Assembly: GCA_900549105.1 (NCBI GenBank)
Contig: URND01000140.1
Span: 1 to 6,922, forward strand
Length of the DNA: 6,922 nucleotides
Reading direction: 5' to 3'
Source of the DNA: an uncultured Eubacteriales bacterium
GTDB taxonomy: Bacteria > Bacillota > Clostridia > Lachnospirales > Lachnospiraceae
Shown here: piece after piece, positions 1 to 5,246 of the stretch
How positions within the stretch are numbered: the first letter of the stretch is position 1
Layout of the letters: every line of letters begins with the position of its first letter
Translations under genes and position numbers: made by a program
Notes under the pieces: model-generated
The model's input: the letters and a program-made list of their open reading frames with translations, nothing else
The model's database searches: none
Told to the model about the DNA's origin: nothing

Positions 1-501
1 AAAGAGGCGCCGGACAAGGCGAAGGGGAATACGGAAAGCGTAGGAAAATTTGAAACAAAGGATATTGATGGAAATATCTGTACAGAAAAGATTTTCGAAG
101 ATGCAGAATTGACGATGGTTAATGTATTTGCAACCTGGTGTACGCCATGTGTTCAGGAATTGCCGGATTTGCAGAAATTATCCGAGCAAATGGCCGATAA
201 GGGTGTCAAAGTTGTCGGCGTTGTTATGGATGCGGTGGATGAAAATGGAGATTCCAGTGAAGAGGGTATCGAAAAAGCAAAAATGCTGCAGAAGCAGGCT
301 GAAATTACCTATCCGCTGATTGTACCGGATTCCGGCTGGATGAATGGACGTTTAAGTGATATTCAGTCATACCCGGAGACATTTTTTGTGGATAAAAACG
401 GGAACATTGTCGGCGAAACATACGGTGGAAGCGCCGGTTTGGAAGAGTGGACAGAAGTTGTTGAAAAAGAATTGGCAGCATTGGAAGGAGAAACAAAATG
501 A
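1..501 (+). CDS. TlpA/ResA-like thioredoxin-fold protein (5' partial)
   Basis: The reading frame is open from base 1, so this is the C-terminal 166 residues of a longer protein. The missing N-terminus probably holds a signal peptide or lipobox, as is usual for the TlpA/ResA family, but that is not visible here. Residues 1-16 are a charged linker, and the thioredoxin fold starts near FETKDIDG (residue 17). The redox-active WCTPC motif is at residues 46-50 (bases 136-150), preceded by the VNVFATWC strand typical of TlpA. The SYPETFFVDKNG stretch carries the expected cis-proline. Family members reduce or exchange disulfides outside the cytoplasmic membrane. The stop codon overlaps the next gene's start as ATGA (498-501), and the following genes encode a CxxC mini-protein and a membrane iron-sulfur protein, so a role in extracytoplasmic thiol reduction is inferred. 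The substrate is unknown. An ATG further in (115) would cut the fold and is not the start. Confidence 0.9.
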   Translation, partial: KEAPDKAKGNTESVGKFETKDIDGNICTEKIFEDAELTMVNVFATWCTPCVQELPDLQKLSEQMADKGVKVVGVVMDAVDENGDSSEEGIEKAKMLQKQAEITYPLIVPDSGWMNGRLSDIQSYPETFFVDKNGNIVGETYGGSAGLEEWTEVVEKELAALEGETK

Positions 502-641
502 GAGTGAGTAAATCCTGGATGGGGCCGGCAGCAGCCGGTGCAGGACTTCTAATGATGTGTTATGGAATTTTCAGGGGTGAAGCGGCGGTGGTGCTGACGA
601 AAGCTATCAACATATGTATGGAGTGTATTGGAATTGGATAG
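498..641 (+). CDS. CD1871A-family CXXC-motif mini-protein
   Basis: This 47-residue ORF starts with ATG inside the upstream stop codon (ATGA) and has AAGGAG about 7 bases upstream (within 484-490). It has one hydrophobic segment (about residues 8-25, glycine/alanine/leucine-rich), then the polar turn FRGEA, then a short helix ending in CMECIGIG with the CxxC at residues 40 and 43. The pattern of one membrane helix, an RGE turn and a terminal C-x-E-C-I-G-I-G matches, from memory, a family of tiny proteins named after C. difficile CD1871A. Such genes tend to sit beside TlpA-like and 4Fe-4S genes, as here. The function is unknown. The CxxC could relay electrons or hold a metal or cluster between the iron-sulfur protein and the thioredoxin. 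It is easily missed because of its length. The call rests on residue pattern and context, not on a database search. Confidence 0.85.
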   Translation: MRVSKSWMGPAAAGAGLLMMCYGIFRGEAAVVLTKAINICMECIGIG

Positions 642-1503
642 AGAGAAGATAAAAGTAAATGAATGGCCGAGACATGGCATACAGGCAATCTGGGCGCTGC
701 TCACCAACAGCCATTTTGCAGGCTTTATTCATGGGAAAATATATACAGGCGGTACAAAAAAAGTCTGCGTTCCCGGGCTAAACTGCTATTCCTGCCCGGG
801 AGCAGTGGGAGCCTGCCCTATCGGGGCGATACAGGCCGTGGTTGGAAGCTGGAACTTTAAATTTGCGTATTATGTTATCGGTTTTTTGATTTTTATCGGG
901 GCTCTTATCGGAAGGCTTGTCTGCGGCTTTTTATGTCCTTTTGGACTGATACAGGATTTGCTGCATAAAATCCCTTTTCCTAAAAAAATTCGTACATTTT
1001 GCGGGGACAGGTGGCTGAGAAAGTTGAAATATGTGATTTTTCTTGTGTTTGTCATTCTTCTTCCGATGTTTGTGGTGGATATTATGGGTCAGGGAGCGCC
1101 GTATTTCTGCAAACTGATTTGCCCGGCCGGGACGCTGGAAGGGGGTATTCCGCTCGTATTATTGAGCAAAGTTATGCGGAGTGCGATTGGATGGCTTTTT
1201 GTTTGGAAAAGTTTTATACTTGTTGCGGTCATTGTACTTTCAATGATTATTTATCGGCCGTTTTGCAAATACATTTGTCCGTTGGGCGCATTTTATTCTG
1301 TTTTTAATCCCATATCGGTTTTCAGATACAGCGTGGATGAAAATAAATGTGTCCATTGCGGGAAATGTGCCGCGGTATGTCAAATGCAGGTAGACCCGGT
1401 TAAAAACGCTAATGATGTGGAATGTATCCGGTGCGGACGATGCAAAAAGGCGTGTCCGACAGCAGCTATATCTGCCAGATTGGGAAATATGCAGCTGCAT
1501 TAA
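628..1503 (+). CDS. NapH/MauN-like membrane 4Fe-4S binding protein
   Basis: The protein has 291 residues. Its N-terminal part carries the cysteine-rich CVPGLNCYSCPGAVGACPIGA block (Cys47, 53, 56, 63). Hydrophobic segments follow at about residues 80-97, 134-153 and 190-208, with a weaker one near 17-33. Between them are the repeated CGFLCPFG (Cys99, 103), CKLICPAG (161, 165) and CKYICPLG (213, 217) motifs typical of NapH/MauN/YccM-type electron-transfer proteins. Two classical ferredoxin motifs close the protein, at Cys241/244/247/251 and Cys266/269/272/276. The likely role is to pass electrons from cytoplasmic donors across the membrane, and the neighbours suggest the thioredoxin as acceptor. 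That acceptor is inferred. An in-frame stop at 595 restricts the start to TTG at 628 or 634. GGAG at 620-623 could serve either one, so the first residue is uncertain by two codons. The gene overlaps the mini-protein gene by 14 bases, which suggests coupled translation. Confidence 0.88.
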   Translation: MELDREKIKVNEWPRHGIQAIWALLTNSHFAGFIHGKIYTGGTKKVCVPGLNCYSCPGAVGACPIGAIQAVVGSWNFKFAYYVIGFLIFIGALIGRLVCGFLCPFGLIQDLLHKIPFPKKIRTFCGDRWLRKLKYVIFLVFVILLPMFVVDIMGQGAPYFCKLICPAGTLEGGIPLVLLSKVMRSAIGWLFVWKSFILVAVIVLSMIIYRPFCKYICPLGAFYSVFNPISVFRYSVDENKCVHCGKCAAVCQMQVDPVKNANDVECIRCGRCKKACPTAAISARLGNMQLH

Positions 1504-1507
1504 CCAT

Positions 1508-1536
1508 TCATACCTGCCGAAGTTGTTTCATACATT
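1508..1536 (+). promoter_or_regulatory. Sigma-E-type promoter of spoIIID
   Basis: CATACATT at 1529-1536 fits the sigma-E -10 consensus CATACAHT exactly. TCATACC at 1508-1514, 14 bases upstream, resembles the sigma-E -35 element. The predicted transcript starts near 1543 and gives a short leader before the ribosome binding site at 1554-1558. In B. subtilis spoIIID is itself a mother-cell sigma-E target, so sequence and biology agree. No terminator separates it from the upstream redox operon, so read-through is also possible. Confidence 0.75.
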
Positions 1537-1565
1537 GTAAAAACAGCGTCTTCGGAGGCTTATCC

Positions 1566-1832
1566 TTGAAAGATTATATCGAAGAGCGGGCAGTGGAGAT
1601 TGCCAATTATATTATTGAAACAAAAGCAACTGTGCGGCAGACGGCAAAAAAATTCGGAATCAGTAAGAGTACGGTACATAAGGATGTCACAGAAAGGCTG
1701 CTCATCATTAATCCGCCGCTGGCCAGACAGGCCAGATCGGTGCTCGATGTGAATAAGTCGGAGCGGCATATTCGCGGAGGCTTGGCAACGCGGGAAAAAT
1801 ACAGGCATATTCGGGATGAAAAGTGTTTGTGA
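1566..1832 (+). CDS. spoIIID: Sporulation transcriptional regulator SpoIIID
   Basis: This 88-residue protein is close in length to B. subtilis SpoIIID (93). It contains the characteristic KDYIEERAVEIANYIIETKATVR start and a helix-turn-helix at about residues 21-40 (VRQTAKKFGISKSTVHKDV). The basic KSERHIRGGLATREKY segment near residues 64-79 corresponds to the C-terminal DNA-contacting region. SpoIIID acts in the mother cell during sporulation, activating or repressing many sigma-E-dependent genes and helping the switch to sigma-K. The start chosen is TTG at 1566, because GGAGG lies at 1554-1558, seven bases upstream, and the family sequence begins there. The frame stays open further upstream to ATG 1422, but that extension is unlike SpoIIID and runs through the upstream gene. 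The presence of this gene implies a spore former. The flanking genes (redox operon, HPr) are not known sporulation genes. Confidence 0.96.
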   Translation: MKDYIEERAVEIANYIIETKATVRQTAKKFGISKSTVHKDVTERLLIINPPLARQARSVLDVNKSERHIRGGLATREKYRHIRDEKCL

Positions 1833-1862
1833 AAAATGTAGAAATTCTATGGAGTTTTCACA
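1828..1862. repeat. Nested inverted repeats at spoIIID end / HPr promoter
   Basis: TGTGAAAA (1828-1835) and TTTTCACA (1855-1862) are perfect inverted 8-mers. Inside them lies a second palindrome, TAGAA-A-TTCTA (1839-1849). The left arm includes the spoIIID stop codon, and the right arm covers the -35 region of the HPr promoter. There is no T-run after the right arm, so it is not a standard terminator. It could be an operator or a weak hairpin ending the spoIIID message. Confidence 0.5.
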
Positions 1863-1870
1863 GCAGGATG

Positions 1871-1879
1871 TGTTATAAT
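1871..1879 (+). promoter_or_regulatory. Extended -10 promoter of the HPr gene
   Basis: TGT followed by a perfect TATAAT (1874-1879) forms an extended -10 element for the housekeeping sigma factor. No good -35 is seen 16-18 bases upstream, which is usual for extended -10 promoters. Transcription would begin near 1886, giving a leader of about 40 bases that contains the palindrome at 1896-1908. Confidence 0.7.
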
Positions 1880-1895
1880 AAAAACAGGTTTACAC

Positions 1896-1908
1896 TTGAT
1901 TAAATCAA
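1896..1908. promoter_or_regulatory. Palindrome in HPr leader, possible operator
   Basis: TTGATTAAATCAA is a perfect 13-base dyad (6 + 1 + 6). It lies just after the predicted transcription start and before the GGGGG ribosome binding site at 1914-1918. Its position suits a repressor site. The binding protein is unknown, and it does not match the catabolite-responsive element consensus. Confidence 0.35.
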
Positions 1909-1926
1909 TAATTGGGGGCAGTGATT

Positions 1927-2187
1927 ATGGTAAAAGAAAAAGTGCTTGTGAAAAATCCAATTGGTGTTCATTTAAGACCTGCAGGAGATATCGCAGAGGC
2001 AGCAATTAAGTATAAAAAGTGTGAGGTCTATCTGGCATCCGGCGGTCGAACGGTGAATGGCAAGAGCTTGTTGAGTATTCTCAGTCTTGGGATTAAACAG
2101 AATACGGAATTTGAGATTATTTGTGACGGTGAAGATGAGGAAGCAGCTATGAAGTCCATTATGGCAGCTTTGGGACCGGAATTGTAG
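1927..2187 (+). CDS. ptsH: HPr phosphocarrier protein of the PTS
   Basis: This 86-residue protein has the normal HPr length. The motif GVHLRPAG places the phosphorylated histidine at residue 15 and Arg17 beside it. The second regulatory site is present as NGKSLLSILSLG, with Ser47 aligning to the HPrK-phosphorylated Ser46 of B. subtilis HPr. It carries phosphate from enzyme I to sugar-specific EIIA components in the cytoplasm. In Firmicutes the Ser-phosphorylated form acts with CcpA in carbon catabolite control. Both key residues are intact, so this looks like true HPr rather than the His-less Crh. The start is ATG 1927 with GGGGG at 1914-1918, eight bases upstream. A TTG at 1912 would add five residues but overlaps that site. 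The gene has its own promoter and terminator, so it is probably monocistronic. No ptsI lies nearby. Confidence 0.95.
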   Translation: MVKEKVLVKNPIGVHLRPAGDIAEAAIKYKKCEVYLASGGRTVNGKSLLSILSLGIKQNTEFEIICDGEDEEAAMKSIMAALGPEL

Positions 2188-2202
2188 AAATCTTATAAAT
2201 TT

Positions 2203-2234
2203 GAGGTACAGAAGAAAAGGCTGTACCTCTTTTT
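2203..2234 (+). terminator. Intrinsic terminator of the HPr gene
   Basis: GAGGTACAG (2203-2211) pairs perfectly with CTGTACCTC (2221-2229) across a 9-base loop, followed directly by TTTTT (2230-2234). It begins 15 bases after the HPr stop codon. This is a classical Rho-independent terminator. Confidence 0.9.
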
Positions 2235-2266
2235 GCGATTGTAAAATATTTCCAATGCTGAAACAT

Positions 2267-2301
2267 AAAAAAATCGATATTTTCAAATATCGATTTTTTT
2301 T
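2267..2301. terminator. Bidirectional AT-rich terminator
   Basis: ATCGATAT (2273-2280) and ATATCGAT (2287-2294) form an 8-base stem with a TTTCAA loop. It is flanked by an A-run (2267-2273) on the left and eight T (2294-2301) on the right. The A/T flanks extend the stem and provide a U-tract in either direction. It backs up the HPr terminator on the + strand and could stop transcription from the - strand gene at 2530-2721. Confidence 0.75.
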
Positions 2302-2529
2302 ATGAGTTTATTATTTGTAACTATATATGAATATATAGGGGAAGGCGAGGGGGCCTGGCAGTTGGCAATCTGCCAGGCAGATGTTATGAAAAAATCAAAT
2401 CACTTCATAGTAATGATTAATTACTATGGTTTTATTATAATTGGAAAATGTGTCCAAAATTTGTCTTTTAGATTAAAGAATTCTAAAGTTTCAAAATGGT
2501 GAATTTATAGTTTATTTATTTTTTCTTAA
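2302..2529. other. Gene-free intergenic stretch with two more hairpins
   Basis: Together with the two terminators before it, this completes about 340 bases (2188-2529) between the HPr gene and the - strand membrane-protein gene. GCCTGGCAG (2353-2361) and CTGCCAGGC (2370-2378) form a 9-base perfect stem with an 8-base loop and no T-run. CATAGTAAT (2406-2414) and ATTACTATG (2420-2428) form a second 9-base stem with a 5-base loop, followed by GTTTTATT, so this one could act as a weak terminator on the + strand. A 66-codon ORF spans the area but has no ribosome binding site and runs through both hairpins, so no protein is called. Confidence 0.6.
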
Positions 2530-2721
2530 CTATTTTCTCTTATTTAAGTAGTTATAAACAAGAATCATGGCATAGAGCAGGCATGGAACAGCGATGGTCA
2601 GCAGTATGGCGGCTTTGAATAAAGTAAAAGCCAGTGGAGAATCAATTAAAGCAAAAATCAGGGTGGACAGGTAGAGTCCGGCCAAAAGAATAATGCCGAT
2701 GATGGCTAATATACGTTTCAT
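2530..2721 (-). CDS. Small two-helix membrane protein, function unknown
   Basis: This 63-residue protein has two hydrophobic segments, at about residues 4-26 (ILAIIGIILLAGLYLSTLIFALI) and 34-57 (LFKAAILLTIAVPCLLYAMILVY). A short polar turn (DSPLAF) separates them, and the protein ends in the basic tail NYLNKRK. The basic N-terminus (MKR) and tail suggest that both ends face the cytoplasm. The start is well supported: on the - strand AGGAGG (complement of 2731-2736) lies about nine bases before the ATG, and a good promoter lies further upstream. Similar tiny membrane proteins occur in Lachnospiraceae as hypothetical proteins, but no function is recognised. It is transcribed divergently from the subtilase gene, and nothing else in the context points to a role. 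Confidence 0.8.
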   Translation of the reverse strand: MKRILAIIGIILLAGLYLSTLIFALIDSPLAFTLFKAAILLTIAVPCLLYAMILVYNYLNKRK

Positions 2722-2759
2722 AAAGGTTTTCCTCCTCTTTATAAATTTCCAATATAGAT

Positions 2760-2788
2760 ATGATAGAGCTTTTTTCCGGGCTTGTAAA
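2760..2788 (-). promoter_or_regulatory. Sigma-A promoter of the small membrane-protein gene
   Basis: Read on the - strand, TTTACA (complement of 2783-2788) and TATCAT (complement of 2760-2765) each match the housekeeping -35 and -10 hexamers at five of six positions. They are separated by exactly 17 bases. The predicted transcript starts near 2753 and has a leader of about 30 bases carrying AGGAGG. Confidence 0.65.
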
Positions 2789-2849
2789 GAAAAAGCACAT
2801 GGAAATGATAAAATAAGAATAGATATGATAAAAAATGATTGGAGTTTTT

Positions 2850-4538
2850 ATGGAAAATCAAAAAATAGAAAACCTTTTAAACCTGGCTCTTTCGGCAACA
2901 GAGGAAGAAAGAGAAAAGTCATATATTTTAAATGTGGGCTATTCTCAGGAGGAAAAAACATGGGAATTAATTGTAAAATATACGGGAAATCTGCAGAAGT
3001 ATGCGGATGAAAGGATTCAGATTGTCGAGTTATATAATGAGTACGCCATAATCACCGTGCCTGAAAATATGGTGACGACTGTTTCTGAATGGCCGGAGGT
3101 TGAATATGTGGAAAAGCCGAAACGGCTTTATTTTCAGACAGCACAGGGAAAACGGGCTTCCTGCATTTCTCTGGTGCAGGTGCCGCCGTTGGGACTGACC
3201 GGCCGGGGAGTGCTTGTGGCAGTGATAGATTCGGGAATTGATTATCGGCATGAAGAATTTCTATATCCGGACGGGACTTCAAGAATTTTATATATATGGG
3301 ACCAGGCAGCCAGCGGAACACCGCCGGAGGGATATGCAGTAGGGAGAGAGTTTACCCGGGAGGATTTAAATCAGTCGCTGGCCGAAGGCGGGGAGGCGCT
3401 TACCGCGGACAGAAGCGGTCATGGAACCGCTGTGGCAGCGATTGCCGCGGGCAACTCGGGGGTAGCCTATGACAGCGAATTGATTGTTGTGTCTCTGGGA
3501 CAGCCCAGGGAGGATTCCTTTCCAAGGACCACTGAATTGATGCAGGCCGTCAATTATGTTATTGAAAAAGCTGTAGAGCTTGGACGGCCGGTTGCCGTTA
3601 ACCTAAGTTTTGGGAATACCTACGGTTCCCATGCAGGAAACAGCCTGGTGGAAACCTATCTGGATGATATGTCCAATTTCGGAAAGAGTGTTTTTGTCAT
3701 AGGCATGGGAAATGAAGGAAACGCGGCGGGACATACGGAGGAAGTCTTACAGATGGGAAGGGAAGCGGAAGTCCCTTTCTTAATTCAATCTTATGAGACG
3801 TCATTAAATATTCAGATTTGGAAGTCTTATGTGGATGATATATTGTTGGAGTTAGTGAATCCGGAAGGAGTACGCGTTGGATATTTTCAGCCGATATTGG
3901 GGCCGCAGCGGTTTACCCTGGGACAGACAGAAATTCTGATTTATTATGGAGAGCCAAGTCCCTTCAGCCTGTACCAGGAGATTTTTGTCGATTTTATTCC
4001 GAAGCAGGATTATCTGGACAGCGGACAGTGGCGTTTCCGCCTTATCCCGGAACGGATTGTCGATGGACGGGTCAATTTATGGATGCCGACTCATACTGTG
4101 TTAAATAACGGAACACGCTTCCTCTATCCGTCGCCGGACCATACCCTGACTATTCCCTCAACAGCTGTAAGAGCTGTTTCCGTCGGTGCCTATGACAGTA
4201 TACGAAACGTTTATGCCGATTTTTCCGGCCGGGGAAATAATATCAATGGGATTGGCAAACCGGATTTGGCGGCCCCGGGGGTTGGAATTCGGACGGCAGC
4301 CCCGGATGACCGGTATGTTACCGTGGATGGGACATCTTTTGCGGCCCCTTTTGTCACAGGGAGCAGCGCCCTACTTATGCAGTACGGCATTGTGGACGGC
4401 AATGACCCTTTTCTCTATGGGGAGAAAGTCAAAGCCTATCTGCGGCGCGGGGCCAGACCGCTGCCGGGGATTACGGAGTATCCTAATCCACAGATTGGTT
4501 GGGGAGTGCTGTGCGTGAGGGATTCACTGCCGGTGTAG
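2850..4538 (+). CDS. Csp-like subtilisin-family (S8) serine protease
   Basis: The protein has 562 residues when started at ATG 2850, which has TTGGAG (2839-2844) five bases upstream. ATG 2835 adds five residues but overlaps that site. No signal peptide is seen, so the product is cytoplasmic or packaged in the spore. Residues 1 to about 105 resemble a pro-domain. The subtilase core has all catalytic residues: Asp127 (VAVIDSG), His191 (SGHGTAVA), oxyanion Asn288 (GMGNEG) and Ser496 (DGTSFAAP). About 130 residues (roughly 295-430), beta-rich and unlike subtilisin, are inserted between Asn288 and Ser496. This is where the jellyroll domain sits in the clostridial germination protease CspB, which activates SleC. 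Residues 430-562 complete the subtilase fold. An active protease is expected, unlike the pseudoproteases CspA and CspC of C. difficile. The substrate is inferred only, since many Lachnospiraceae carry several paralogues. TATGAT at 2824-2829 could be a -10, but no matching -35 was found. Confidence 0.92.
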   Translation: MENQKIENLLNLALSATEEEREKSYILNVGYSQEEKTWELIVKYTGNLQKYADERIQIVELYNEYAIITVPENMVTTVSEWPEVEYVEKPKRLYFQTAQGKRASCISLVQVPPLGLTGRGVLVAVIDSGIDYRHEEFLYPDGTSRILYIWDQAASGTPPEGYAVGREFTREDLNQSLAEGGEALTADRSGHGTAVAAIAAGNSGVAYDSELIVVSLGQPREDSFPRTTELMQAVNYVIEKAVELGRPVAVNLSFGNTYGSHAGNSLVETYLDDMSNFGKSVFVIGMGNEGNAAGHTEEVLQMGREAEVPFLIQSYETSLNIQIWKSYVDDILLELVNPEGVRVGYFQPILGPQRFTLGQTEILIYYGEPSPFSLYQEIFVDFIPKQDYLDSGQWRFRLIPERIVDGRVNLWMPTHTVLNNGTRFLYPSPDHTLTIPSTAVRAVSVGAYDSIRNVYADFSGRGNNINGIGKPDLAAPGVGIRTAAPDDRYVTVDGTSFAAPFVTGSSALLMQYGIVDGNDPFLYGEKVKAYLRRGARPLPGITEYPNPQIGWGVLCVRDSLPV

Positions 4539-4598
4539 GGCAGACAGGAAATGCAGATGATTGTGTATGGGGGTAAGTGGGGTTGCGTAAAAATAGAG

Positions 4599-4627
4599 TT
4601 GACATGTGTAAGTAAAAATGCGATAAT
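4599..4627 (+). promoter_or_regulatory. Strong sigma-A promoter of the abiEi-like/dinD operon
   Basis: A perfect TTGACA (4599-4604) and GATAAT (4622-4627, five of six) are separated by exactly 17 bases. Transcription would start near 4634, leaving about 29 bases before the ATG at 4663. No LexA-type box of the form GAAC-N4-GTTC is visible between 4539 and 4662. Control by the direct repeats that overlap this promoter is more likely. Confidence 0.85.
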
Positions 4628-4645
4628 ATGTGTAATAAAAAATGC
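4604..4645 (+). repeat. 18-base direct repeats over the promoter, candidate operator
   Basis: ATGTGTAAGTAAAAATGC (4604-4621) recurs as ATGTGTAATAAAAAATGC (4628-4645) with 16 of 18 identical bases and a period of 24. The first copy fills the promoter spacer and the second covers the transcription start, with the -10 hexamer between them. A weaker echo of the core, GTAAAAAT, lies at 4587-4594 before the -35. Because the first gene encodes an AbiEi-type winged-helix protein, autoregulation through these repeats is a reasonable inference. Confidence 0.6.
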
Positions 4646-4662
4646 ATAAGGGGAATTTGCTT

Positions 4663-5232
4663 ATGAGAACCAATACATATGTCAAATTAGAAAGGTTATA
4701 TAAAAAATATAGAGGCTATGTAGGAACAAAAGTACTTCTTGAAGAAGGCTTTTCAAATCGTCAGATAGCTGCTTTGGCAGAAGAGAGATATTTAGAAAAG
4801 GTATGTCATGGATGTTATTGGCTGGTGGAAGGACAAGATAAAAAACCACAGGATTACAAATGCATTGAAGTATGCCTTAGCGACCCCCGGGCTGTTATCT
4901 GCATGGAAAGTGCCCTTTATTATCAAAAAGTGATTGCGGAGGAACCGGAATATATATCAGTTGCTACGGAGAGGACAGATCGCAGTGTACTAAAAATGAA
5001 TTTCCCGACAAAAAGGCACTATTTTTCGGGCACTAATTTCCAAATTGGACAGAGAAAGCAGGAGACAGAATTTGGCAGTTATTATATTTATGATATTGAA
5101 CGGAGTATCTGTGATGTGAGGCGTTTGAAACCGCAAATGACATTAGAATTCATAGATTGTGTTAAGGATAGTGAACCGCAATATAAACGGTTACTCAAAT
5201 ATGCAGAACTGTTTAGAGTAAAGCAGCTTTAA
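4663..5232 (+). CDS. AbiEi-family antitoxin / transcriptional regulator
   Basis: The protein has 189 residues. Residues about 8-56 form the winged-helix domain typical of AbiEi: a GYVGTKVLLEEGFSNRQI helix-turn-helix followed by the wing YLEKVCHGCYWL. The middle contains the family's MESALYYQKVI helix (81-91). The YIYDIERSICDVRRLKP block (141-157) corresponds to the conserved Y-D-x-E-R-x-x-C-D segment of AbiEi antitoxins. In known type IV AbiE systems AbiEi represses its own promoter and counteracts the nucleotidyltransferase AbiEii. Here no AbiEii follows. The next gene, 14 bases on, is dinD. The start is ATG 4663 with AAGGGG at 4648-4653. ATG 4642 lacks a ribosome binding site and would be only about eight bases from the predicted transcript start. 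The region is AT-rich compared with the subtilase gene, which suggests horizontal acquisition. Confidence 0.85.
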   Translation: MRTNTYVKLERLYKKYRGYVGTKVLLEEGFSNRQIAALAEERYLEKVCHGCYWLVEGQDKKPQDYKCIEVCLSDPRAVICMESALYYQKVIAEEPEYISVATERTDRSVLKMNFPTKRHYFSGTNFQIGQRKQETEFGSYYIYDIERSICDVRRLKPQMTLEFIDCVKDSEPQYKRLLKYAELFRVKQL

Positions 5233-5246
5233 AGAAGGAGAGTACT

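Noticed and set aside
1422..1565. N-terminal extension of SpoIIID from ATG 1422
   Set aside because: The extra residues overlap the ferredoxin-motif coding region in another frame and do not resemble SpoIIID. A GGAGG-TTG start at 1566 matches the family.
2302..2502. 66-codon + strand ORF after the HPr terminators
   Set aside because: It starts directly behind a run of eight T, has no ribosome binding site, spans two perfect hairpins and resembles no family.
2693..3010. 105-codon + strand ORF overlapping the divergent region and subtilase start
   Set aside because: It covers the start of the - strand membrane-protein gene and overlaps the well-supported subtilase frame. No recognisable domain or start site is present.
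4527..4543. CTGCC...GGCAG hairpin at the subtilase stop codon as a terminator
   Set aside because: The stem has only five base pairs and is not followed by a T-run.
5174..5192. AACCG...CGGTT inverted repeat before dinD as a LexA box
   Set aside because: The arms are nine bases apart rather than four and lie within the AbiEi-like coding sequence.
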